Shown here: one piece after another, positions 21,850 through 32,059 of the stretch
Numbering within the stretch: position 1 is the first letter of the stretch
How the letters are laid out: every line of letters starts with the position of its first letter
NCBI GenBank assembly: GCA_009801015.1
Contig: VHZZ01000437.1
Location: forward strand, 182,117 to 228,490
Origin: Silene noctiflora
Taxonomy: Eukaryota > Streptophyta > Magnoliopsida > Caryophyllales > Caryophyllaceae
Direction of reading: 5' to 3'
DNA length: 46,374 bases
Translations under genes and position numbers: made by a program
Notes under the pieces: generated by a model
The model's input: only the letters and a program-made list of their open reading frames with translations
What the model was told of the DNA's origin: nothing
Database searches by the model: none

Positions 21850-23640
21850 GACAATACTTGAGAGATTCAAATTTTTTGGATTGATACCGAAGTTCAATGA
21901 TACTCTTATTTATAGTCATGGGATAATCATAGAATCACTTCATCTTATGTTAATCTTTCGATGTGGGACANTTTTATTATTTATACGTATTTACCACACC
22001 TAAATTATTTTTCAATGTGAAGCATAACATACTAAAAAGTACACAATTCTTAATATGTGCAAATTATACGAAATCTATATTTTAATGATAACATTTTTTT
22101 TACCAAGAATCTTATTATATTATTTTCATAGTTTTTTCTTAAAGTAAACATATGATAATATCACTAATATATAATCGTCGTTATAAATATTTACGTGTTT
22201 ANTATTTGTATGTTATTATTTGTAGGGTAATGATAAATACAGCCCTAAGGGTTGTATTTAAGAACTAAACTACTTCCCAAAATGGAATTAAATCAGAAAT
22301 TTATGACACAATTACGAGTAAATTGATGTCATTAATGCTTGATTTAAGTTTTTCTTTCCTTTTCTAGTCTCTTAAATACAGCCCTAAGGGCTATATTTAT
22401 CATTTTCCTTATTTGTAATATGACAATACTTGAGAGATTTAAAATTTTTTGTGTTGATACACAATTTCCAATGATTACTTTTATTTATAATCATAGGATA
22501 ACTTCACCTTATGATAATCTTTTAATGTGGAACAATTAAACTATTTATTCGTAATACTGCGTACATCATATTTTTCGCACCTAATTCGACATCCAACCCT
22601 ATTTGATAATGAACAAACACTATATTATCTATTAATATCCGTATATTTTTTTTATCATAACTAATATATGTACAAATGATATGAAACATATACTCTAATG
22701 ATGACACTTTTTTTTACCACGAATCTAATTGTATAATTTTTTTTTTTTTTTTGTTATGATATATTTTTGTCAAGTGAAATGTATGAGTTTTTTTATAAAT
22801 AAAAATTATAAACATCGTCACTTGAATATAATATAGAAAATTATATCATATTGTGGAGAGAATGATACAAACTCGTAAGAGCATTCTAAGACAATGCTTA
22901 AGAGAATTAAAAAAATTTGGGTTGATGCCTTAATTTTAATGATTTCTCCTACTTATAACTATTGTATCATCCGTCTTATTCTAATATTTTGATATGGGAC
23001 AATTTTACTATTTATATATAATTTATTCACCACACCTGCATTATTTTTCAATGTGGTCGTGAAATTGTTATTTCAATATATGTAATAGTTATATACTATA
23101 CCATTTATTAATATTCATACATTTTTTTTCTATTTTTTATCATAATTAAAATATGTGAACATAATATGAAAATTATACTATAGCATTTTCTTACCACCAG
23201 TCTAATTATATTATTTTCGTATTTTTTTTTCTATACTTTTTAGTCAAATAAAATGTAAAATTTTTTATATAAGTATTATAAATATTGAATATAATATAGA
23301 AAATATATATTATATTCTAATTCTAATTATAATAATAATTAAAATATTTTCCTCTTTATTTTTTACATATCAAAAATATTATTTAGAATATTTCCCTAAA
23401 TTAATTATTTTTTAATAATAAAAACTCTTAAGAGTCCTATAAGACAATACTTAAAAGACTCAAAAGATTTTGTTTGATAACTAAGTTTCAAAGATGTTTC
23501 ATATTTATAATCATAGGATCACCCACCTAATGATAATTTTCCAATGTGAGACATTTCTATTATTTATATGTAATATATTCACCACACCTACGTAAGTTTT
23601 CAATGTGGGACAAATAACATATTAAGAACTAAACCATCCT
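21850..23640. repeat. Four diverged direct repeats (~470-570 bp apart)
   Basis: The word GACAATACTT or a close variant starts copies at about 21850, 22422, 22890 and 23443. Each is followed in the same order by a TTTATAATCATAGGAT-like block, an AATGTGGGACAATT-like block, and in three copies TTCACCACACCT and TTTTCAATGTGG. Spacing is 572, 468 and 553 bases. They fill most of the Helitron-like element. Confidence 0.75.
22229..22404. mobile_element. MITE with ~34-bp palindromic ends (176 bp)
   Basis: The ends AATGATAAATACAGCCCTAA and, on the opposite strand, the same word with one change are inverted repeats of about 34 bp. Each end also contains its own CCCTAAGGG palindrome. It lies between repeat copies 1 and 2 of the Helitron-like element. 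The target duplication is unclear. Confidence 0.7.
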
Positions 23641-24550
23641 TTATCATAATTAAAATTTGAGAAAATAATAATGCTTCGTTCATAGCATTGAATTGTTTAC
23701 GTTTTTATTTTATCTCGCTCCCCTGACTGTTTACGTTTCTACATATGGATATTTTTTTATCAATTAAATGACCCATATACTATTGTCTACTTGTATAACT
23801 TTTGGTGGGTGGGTGCCAAAATATGAGGGGCTTACATGAGAGTAGTTGTGTAAGTAAACATATGAAAAATAGAGATATCTCATTTTCTTAATATTTGTGC
23901 AAAAAGTAAATGTAAACAATTTAATGGAAGGGAGGATGTAGTAAATAATACGAAATTTATACTCAAATGAAAGCATTTTTTGCAACGAATCCAAATATCT
24001 AAGTTTCTAAATGTTTTGCATTATACTTTTTGGTTAGATTGATAATAAAAAAAATTCTTGTATGTAAAATACAACTTTGATATTAAAAATATTATATAGT
24101 ATCTTTGTCATAATCTTGGAAGATCTTATAATATACTTTCCTAAAACTAAAAAAGATGATGTGGACGCTCTAATATCGCTCGAAAAAAGCCTCTTTTAAT
24201 AATATATATAGATATAGATTTAAAAATTGCTCCCAAATCCATATTTTTGCATTTTTATGACAAAAATGCCCCTCATTTTTTTATTTCCCATATGATTATT
24301 AAACTCTATTATAACTCTACTCACCCTTCTACCACCAAAGGTCTCCGTGGTCAACCACCACAATCCTCCACCCAAAATCCACCATCATATTCGTATATTA
24401 GAATAAAAACTTATGGGCATTTTTGTCATAAAAATGTAAAAATAGGGGTTTGGGAGTAATTTTTAACTTTTTGCATTAATCTAGGTGTAATTTTTAAACT
24501 TTTTTTTTTCAAAAGGGAGTAATTTTAAAAAGTGCATTAGTTATTTAGTG

Positions 24551-24868
24551 ATTTTTTTTTGTTAGACTTTATGTTGTGACACTGTCCTAAACAATGCCAA
24601 AGTACAATTACTTGATGTTTATTATATATTTATCCGACAATTTTGATACATGAGATCATAAGACAATCTCATAATTCTTAGTCAATTTATCATTGTACAA
24701 CAAGAGCAGAAAGTAAAAAAGATGATCAAATGTGAGTTTAAACGTAAATTTTTGACCTACGACTACACATGTTAATGAATTTACAGCTACTTTATAAAGT
24801 AAAATTTTATACTACTAAATAAATTCTCAAGAAAATTGGATCAAATTCATTTCTTTAACACATCAGAT

Positions 24869-24900
<32 letters not shown>

Positions 24901-24932
24901 AAGCACTCCGTATAATGTTAATGTCAATTGAT
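24551..24932. other. Spacer ending in a long A run
   Basis: AT-rich sequence without a gene. An uninterrupted run of about 30 A lies at 24869-24899 and may be the tail of a degraded retroposon. Confidence 0.4.
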
Positions 24933-25545
24933 GTTGTGCGGAAGCGTGAATATTACCTTCTTGTTAGGCCTCTGCTGTGCCGATCCCCATTGTCCATAAT
25001 AGGCACCCCAAGCAAGACCAAATCTTGATAATATTCCCTCGCCCACACACCATACTACCTTGCCATGTTTGCACCACATGTCATCGGCTGATCAAGTGAG
25101 TGCCCTCACATGCTCTTGGTCTTACATTTGCATGTGTCCTTGGGGATTTGCTATACATGCATATCAAACTTCCTCTACATGCAATATACCTGGACCGGGT
25201 CCGCCACATCCGAAGTCTTAGAATACCAACGATCTCTAACATCCAACTTGAAAAAGGACCTACGTGGCACCCAACTTGATAAGGGTCCGACCACTTGATC
25301 AACAGTTTTAGTACACAAATGATCTTTGTCCCACAAGACCTATGAGTTTATGACGCCTTCCATCTATTTAGCCCTGGACCGGGCTTACTCAAGGCTTCAC
25401 GTGGAGCCTACGCGTTCGTGACTTACGAATGCTATATGTTCCTCTATCCAAGCTCCACCATTTGTACGTTGTTGGACCTAGGCCCAAGTTTAACCTTAGA
25501 CTCTGATACCATTTATTGTGCGGAAGCGTGAATACCTTCTTGTTT
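24933..25545 (-). mobile_element. LTR-retroelement remnant (TRIM-like) with tRNA-iMet primer site
   Basis: Near-identical ends TTGTGCGGAAGCGTGAATA...CTTCTTGTT occur at 24934-24965 and 25516-25545. Next to the second copy, 25499-25511 read on the minus strand is TGGTATCAGAGTC, the standard primer-binding site pairing with initiator methionine tRNA. The roughly 550 bp between the copies encode no gag or pol. This suggests a small non-autonomous or deleted LTR element on the minus strand. Confidence 0.6.
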
Positions 25546-26520
25546 TTGATGTGTCGGTGTTCACTCTCTATAATAATACAATGTTATTCGATTTGAATCA
25601 AATACTCACAGATTTACTCTTGTGCTCCTTTACAAAATCTCTTATATTATCATATTTTGTAGACAATGTTAAAGATGACAATACATGTAAGATTAAAATT
25701 AGTGATAATTATTCAAACTTTAAAATCGAAAAATCTAAATCGGAATTCCGGTAATAATGATCGCATGGACAGCAAGACGGGAAGACCCGAGTGTAAAGTT
25801 AGTTGGACAAAGTCGTAGTATTAATTAAAATAATGATTGGGACAGAGTTGATAGATTCGACGGCCATAATTTATACACCTGTGGCAACACCAAACGGTAA
25901 GTACATACAGATGACAGAAGAGACGCACGAGCAACCTCGGGTTTTCATCTCTTTATATTATTATTTTAATTTTAATAATATCCATCCCCCATTTCTGGTC
26001 CCTTTTGTCTCCCTTTCCCTCTCCACCGAACCTTCTTCCTTCCACTCTTTTCAATGTCTTTGTTTAATCGAGTTAGTCTCATTTAAGACGGTAATATTTG
26101 ATAAATGAATTCAAATACTAACCACTTAAAAATAATGATAATACAAACAAATTTGTTGTTATTACCTAGATAAACATTCTTATCATATTATAATACTTGT
26201 ACCAGTTTTGTAAAACGAATATTATCGTCTTAAATAAGAATTTGCGTGCTGGTAAATGTAATATGAAAAGATTGCATAAAAGAAATCTAAAAATAATCAT
26301 AATAATAAGTAAAAATTATTGTAGGAAAAATTATTTTAAATTATCCGTTTTACCAATAAAACGGTCCATTTGTATATATAAGATAAGATAAATTCAGATA
26401 TTTTTTTTCTATGCTTTTATCTTATTCATATTACTCGACAAGTCTCGAGACGGATAATCGGATATACCATTATTATACGGGTATAACCTTAACCTTCCAC
26501 ATTGGCTTTCTTCATTTTCC
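25546..26520. other. Spacer, no gene seen
   Basis: AT-rich DNA between the LTR remnant and the methyltransferase promoter. The short frames here show no recognisable protein. Confidence 0.4.
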
Positions 26521-26628
26521 AGCTAACTTCTTTTGACTTTCCCTAATATTTTTTTATTCCTTATTTTCTTGTCGCATTCCACCCCATTTCTGTGAAATTA
26601 ATCACTTCTTCTATAGTTCTATTATTAC

Positions 26629-26680
<52 letters not shown>

Positions 26681-27451
26681 TGCAAGATTCAATCTTTGTT
26701 TCCTTCCTATAAAAAAAATATCCAATCTTTCTTGATTTTCACCACTTTCTCACTTACTGGTATGATTTAAATCAAGTTCTTGCATAATTAAACTTATCTT
26801 TATTTGATTTAAATAAATGCAATTTTTGTCCAATTTTCTGGGTATAGTATAATTTCTTGATTATTGAAGTGGGTTTGTGATAATTATTGGTGGGTAATCA
26901 TTATTTTGCCTTAATTGTTGTTTTTTATGATGAATTTTTGTGGGTATTTGGGATTTTTATTCTAAAGTTGTTTATTATAATGTTGTAGAAATCATGGGAG
27001 TATAGATTTAGGCATTTAGAGAAGATCATGCATTTTTGTTGTTGTTGTTGACTTTGTTTTGTTTGTATTTAAACTTGGATTCTTGAGTTTAATGCGTTGT
27101 TGTTGGTTGATTGTTATATAAATGAACAATATGATTTGGAATAATGAGATCCATTGATGCACAAATTGCTCAAGTTTAGACAAATGTAGTTTGTTACTCC
27201 CTCCGTGCGGATCAATAGTAAATAAAGTAAACGTAAACTATTGACTGAGACGGAGGCAGTATTAGTTATTACTTATTAGCATCTCAGTAACCTTTCATTT
27301 GTCGACTAGTGTTTCATTGTATTAGACTCCTTTGTTGTTCAAGTTCATTGTATTAGACCTACTTTGTTGATCAGCAACTTACAGCTTAATTTGCAGGTTT
27401 TTGGTTTGCATTTTGATTCCTCGGGTTTTAATTGAATAAAGATCAAGCAGT
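26521..27451 (+). promoter_or_regulatory. METTL18-like promoter, leader and 5' intron
   Basis: The region includes an AT microsatellite at about 26632-26679. A leader intron is inferred to end with TTTGCAG at 27396, leaving a 55-base leader exon (27397-27451) free of upstream ATGs. Its donor may be GTATGA at 26760 or GTATAG near 26842. Blocks 26527-26560, about 26584, about 26680 and 26847-26887 recur upstream of AAE2. Confidence 0.6.
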
Positions 27452-30400
27452 ATGCGTGCCCCATCAATCTTGTCACAGTGTTTACCTGGCTTGTTACCTC
27501 TTGATCGAGGAAGTCACAGCATCTCTTCTGTTTCGGAAAAAGATGCGCATTTTCCAATGCCTGCTGTCGAAATTCTCCCATCCAAAGTGAGTAATGTGCT
27601 CAATATTAGTACTGCTGAAATTTTGGAGCTTTTTAATTCAATTGACTTGTGAATGTCATTGTTGATCCACCTTCGGTGTTTTTTTTGCCCCCGAGTCTTG
27701 TATCAGACAAGCCCAATTCATTGTGTACAAGTTTTTTTGCTGATCATGGCTCTTTTTTCTCAATTAAGGTGTCACAGCATTCCAAGTTCAATGGCGAGAG
27801 TGTCGATGTTCAAGGCCTCCATTCATTTAAGGTTTGCCTTTGGGACTTTGTTATCCAAATTGTTGATTCTTGCTGCTAAAGCATGTTTTAAGCTTCTAGG
27901 AATGATTGGGAGGCTTGTATAACGTATATGTGTATAACATCGTCGATATTTAAACAAGTCTACTAGTTAGTGGATTACCAAAGCTAGCAAAATGCAACAA
28001 AGTTACGAAGAAATGTAGCATCTTAACATCGTAAAAAAAACAAAGCATTTGACATATCTTATAACATGATGTTAGCATTAATTGTGATATTGTGAGTAGC
28101 ACATTGATTGTTCATAGACATGAATTTGCATCAACAATGTAAGCTCAGGCATTGAATAAATCATAATGGATTTACTGCGTATGGGTCTAAATGCATATAT
28201 TATTATAACATCATAATCTTTGTCACTTCTGATTGATGTATCACAACGCTAATTGAAAGTTATATGACCAATATCATCTATGATGTGACTTGTTTTATGC
28301 GCATTTCCCATTTGACATGTCCAAAATGCTTCCATTAACATTGCTATATGATGTTTATCTTCTACTCCGTATTATGATGCTGGTTCCTGAAAGATGAACA
28401 ATGATCAATCAAACTGATTAACTTCTTATGTGTTTCCAGGGGAATATTAGTGTTGGACATATAGTTGGCTTCAGTGGACCAGAATTGATATGTACAAAAG
28501 TTGATGGTAGGTTATTGAACAAGAGAATCTTTTGTCAGCATTTTATACACGTTTCTTCCCGTTTCAAGCATCCTTTCGCTTACAAGCTTACAAGTTCCTA
28601 ATACATGTGAAATATTTTGTTTGCAGGGTCCTGCAAATCTTGGGATAGTTCAATTGATCTTTTAAATGCCCTCAAGCATGAGATCCGTGATGGAAAATTG
28701 AGCTTCAGAGGGAAAAGAGTCCTTGAGGTATTTGATTATGGTTATAAATGCCCTGCTTTAACCTAACTAACAGTGGCATTGTTTCATACTTGTTGTCGGT
28801 ATTCATAGTTTTATTTGGAGCTAATGATTTGTCAAAATTCTTGGACATCCTTTCAAGCATTTAAACCTTAACTTCAAAGGTGTTTTCTCCCACTACAAGG
28901 GTTTAATTTATTTATTTTTAATTTTCTGGCAGCTTTCTTGCAACTATGGCCTGCCTGGTGTCTTTGCATGCTTGAAGGTATTCCTCTTCAACTCTTATAG
29001 TAATTTGATATTATTCAGAAGTCCGGTCTCTATCTCGTACACCGTAGTAGCTTGATGGTTTCAGAACAAGCTTAGCAAAATTTTGCTCTAGTATTGTAGC
29101 ATGCATTTAGTGGGTGTTGAATTGCTTTACCCTTATCACAGTAATTTTAGGACTTTGTTCTTTCCAGTGGAAGTTTTCAACAAATGCACCTTGAACTCGT
29201 TAATAATATTTGCCGTGTCCATTATATTGTATGCATGATAGTTTGAGTGTGTAACTATCCACCTCTTATTATGTGTATGGGTGCCGCTTTTAGGGTGTAT
29301 CTTTGAATTTAAAAATATTTGATGGGTGCCACCTCTATGATATCTTTTGTACATGGGTGTCATCCCCTCGGTGTCCATTAATTAACAATATAAAAATATA
29401 TTATGTAGTATTGCTCTATTGCAGCTTAGCATCCTAGGGTTTAACTGAAAATAGAAGTTAAGGTTGGTCGAATAAACCGTGGAAATTGTGATGAGGTTAT
29501 ATCCTATAGCTCATTATCGGTCTTTTTTATGTTCAGGGTGCGTGTACAGTGCATTTTCAAGATACTAATGCTGAAACAATAAGATGTGCAACAATTCCCA
29601 ATGTGCTGGCTAATCTAGAGCAGGCTTGGGACTGGCAAAACCGGCAGCCTGAGGGTCTTCTTACTCCATCAAGGCAACCTTTGGCACCATCTGTGCATTT
29701 TTACGCTGGGGATTGGGAGGAATTACCCGCCGTCTTATCTGTAGTGAAGACTGACGCTTTTGAAATAACACCAGGAATGAGCATGTGTTTTTCGGAGGAT
29801 GATTTTAATGATGCGTGTAGTAGTCAAGATGGCAGCATTACTGGTCAAGAGTCCTCTGCAAAACCAAGGCGCTCGAGGAAGCTTTCTGGCAACCGAGCTT
29901 GGGAAAGGGCTAGTGAGGCAGATCACGGGGAAGGCGGTTATGATGTTATATTGATAACTGATATCCCTTCCTCAGTAACCTCCCTGAAGAAGTTTTACGC
30001 ACTAATAAAGAAGGTTTGTTCCTTGCTTCTTTCAGACTTGCTAAGTATTACAGCGGAAGTCCTTTATCTATATTTAAATATTTTCAACTAGTTGATAAGA
30101 GAAAGAATATGCCCGAGTGAAGTATTTAGCCTCATTTAAGCATTTGGAGTTTGGTCTATGTCATGCTATGAAATATCGGTCTTAGTCTTGAAGGGTCGGT
30201 CACTCCAGCCAAATCTCTGTCATTCCACATTATATGCAGCTGGGTATTGTCATGGCACCTAATTTTTTTTCAAAACATTCAAGTGATCATAATGTGTTCA
30301 CGTCCCATATTTAATATCATAGGGCTTATTTTCTTGTGTCCATTTTGTGGTTCAATATCTCGGTCCAAGAGTTGCTCTGGAGTTGGTCTCACAGCTTGGT

Positions 30401-30815
30401 CTTGGTTATTGGTTTTTACTGCATAACTGGGGCAACTCCTGCCACAATTACTTGGCCGTGATTTGGTCTACAACCATGGTTCAATCCCGTTTTGTATTGG
30501 ATTGTTCTGGCAGATTTACTTTTCTTAGTAAAAAAAAAAATTCCCATTTAAAGGTTGATTACTGCTCTATTGCATTCAAAAGCTGAGTGCTTTCTTTTCG
30601 TTTATACGTTCCTCAAATAATTATGATCTTTCTTGCTTTGACAGTGCCTACGGCCTCCATATGGAGTACTATATTTGGCAACAAAGAAGAATTATGTCGT
30701 CTTCAACAATGGAGCTCGACAGTTAAAGAGCATCGTGGATGACGAAGGAATTTACGGAGCCCATTTAGTCAAAGAAATGACCGACAGGGAGATTTGGAAG
30801 TTTTTCCTCAAATAA
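27452..30815 (+). CDS. METTL18: Histidine protein methyltransferase 1 homologue, 7 exons, 352 aa
   Basis: Exons 27452-27586, 27769-27831, 28440-28506, 28627-28727, 28933-28977, 29537-30013, 30645-30815 (1059 nt), all GT-AG. The start MRAPSILSQCLPGLLP and end TDREIWKFFLK match the plant form of this family. It is a Rossmann-fold SAM-dependent methyltransferase. Motif I is VLELSCNYGLPG (120-131), followed by VHFQD (142-146), VHFYAGDW (190-197) and YDVILITDI (272-280). In yeast and animals the family methylates one histidine of ribosomal protein uL3; the plant substrate is not established. Residues 222-271 form an acidic/serine-rich insert with a basic patch KPRRSRK (246-252), possibly a nuclear signal. 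A partial second copy of the 5' end flanks AAE2. Confidence 0.95.
30346..30541 (+). mobile_element. SINE-like retroposon in METTL18 intron 6
   Basis: A B-box-like GGTTCAATCCC lies at 30478-30488, downstream of GGAGTTGGTC, and the unit ends in an A run (about 30530-30541). The layout fits a plant tRNA-derived SINE in the sense orientation. The A-box is weak and flanking duplications were not identified. Confidence 0.45.
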
Positions 30816-32059
30816 GTTTTCTAAATCTTAAAATGAATGACGTAGATTTTTAAGCACTAGAAAATTGTTTCATTGATTTATTTGCTTTTAGTAGTTCCCT
30901 ACTTCTCTATAATGCGAACCACAAATTTGTTCCTGTATCGCTCTATGTTTGCTTAGTTATACAGAAATCCGATTCCCGGGATTAGTTAAGGAGCTAATAT
31001 TGCCAATGTAATACCTCTTTTTCTAAATATATACAAGTTTCAACTGTGAATAGAAAACTGGCATATCTGGCTGATGAGTTCCACTCTGTTATGCTCAAGG
31101 TTGTTAAAATCACAATTAGGATCTAGATTTGGATCAAACGACCTACGATCAGGAGTTAAGATCCGGAATCCTTAACTGTTGATCTGTGTGGACGCTGTTG
31201 TCTAAATGTTGCATGTATTAACTTCTCCCTCGTGTGCGACTACACTGCTGAGTGTGTCAAGTGTCAGGCTTTGAAATTACCAGGAATCGATTAGCGACTT
31301 AGCATACCCATTGAAGGCAATCACTAGAGAAATGGTGACTGGTAACAGATGCCGAGTTAAATACAAGTGTTAAAACATCTCCATTTTAACTGGCTGCAAT
31401 GGAAAGTATATTTTTTTTTTTTGGTTCAATTGAGCGCACTATGTCGCGGGTGAGAATCGAACCCCCAACTTCATGGTCGGGGTAAGAGAGCTCTTACCAC
31501 TTGAGCTAGCTCTTGTTCTCCTGATATATATATCTGATTCCTTACATCTTTTTTCCGAAGACTATTTTAATTGAACGTAAAGAATCAGATAACACACAAT
31601 AATAAAGATCAAATATCTATTATAGTTGTTGTGCCAAAATCGAGGACTTTAAATTATGCAGTCAACTAGTCAAGTCAAGGTTTCTGAGCAACCAAAATTT
31701 ACATACAGGAAACTTGTACACAGTTGATGATCATTACAAAAAAAAAAAAATAGATGAAAAGTCACATCTAGTGGAAAATTCGGAATTAATATAAGATCAG
31801 ACGGAAACGAGAAAGACTGGAAGGTATTGCTCGTATTATACAAATACATATGCACAAAAGGCATAGTTTACGCACTTGAAAAAAATGGTTTCTCAGCAAA
31901 CACAAACTTACATGATCAACTTATATATAACTTGATGAGCATTACAAAGAATGAAAAAATGACCTCGTGCGGACAAACCCTGAATTACAAGGTAAGGGAT
32001 CGAGTTAAAATAATTCTTATATCAATACATACATGAAATGAACAATTAACCTGTTGAAT
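30816..32059. other. Convergent 3' flanks of METTL18 and SRL2
   Basis: The two genes end tail to tail here. The methyltransferase 3' untranslated region should start the stretch and that of SRL2 (minus strand) should end it. It also holds a SINE at 31410-31520. A duplicated block at 31679-31740 and 31887-31948 shares GGTTTCT, AGCAA and CATTACAAA in the same order over about 62 bases. No further gene is supported. Confidence 0.6.
31410..31520 (-). mobile_element. tRNA-derived SINE
   Basis: On the minus strand the RNA polymerase III A box TAGCTCAAGTGG (31497-31508) precedes a B box GGTTCGATTCTC (31452-31463), and the unit ends in an A run (plus-strand T run 31410-31422). The promoter boxes are tRNA-like, but no acceptor or anticodon stem forms, so it is a retroposon rather than a tRNA gene. 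Confidence 0.75.

Larger units (their letters stand above)
21731..24218 (-). mobile_element. Non-autonomous Helitron-like element, 2.49 kb
   Basis: Read on the minus strand it starts TCTATATCTATATATATT followed by AAAAGAGGC, and ends with a GCAATGCACGGGTG hairpin remnant and CTAGT. It is inserted between A and T without duplication. The opposite arm of the host fold-back element shows an uninterrupted counterpart of the junction, which supports both edges. No Rep/helicase coding remains. The interior contains four diverged copies of a repeat and a smaller MITE. Confidence 0.75.
21636..24550. mobile_element. Fold-back element carrying a nested Helitron-like insert
   Basis: The left arm is about 21636-21730 plus 24219-24290, and the right arm about 24400-24550. 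Both arms contain AAAATTACTCC words and TGCATTTTTATGACAAAAAT in opposite orientations. The arms pair only if 21731-24218 is removed. The loop (about 24300-24400) is pyrimidine-rich with CACCA words and has no gene. Confidence 0.7.

Noticed and set aside
21850..23640. Regularly spaced repeats as a possible CRISPR array
   Set aside because: The units are about 190 bp, diverged, 470-570 bp apart, and lie in a eukaryotic transposon; a CRISPR array has short identical repeats and short spacers.
7592..30815. INT1, AAE2 and METTL18 as a functional gene cluster
   Set aside because: Their biochemical roles are unrelated, they use different strands and separate promoters, and the AAE2/METTL18 link is explained by duplication of non-AAE2 sequence.
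31440..31520. A sequence resembling a tRNA gene on the minus strand
   Set aside because: The A and B boxes are present, but no acceptor stem or anticodon arm can be formed and an A tail follows. It is a SINE.
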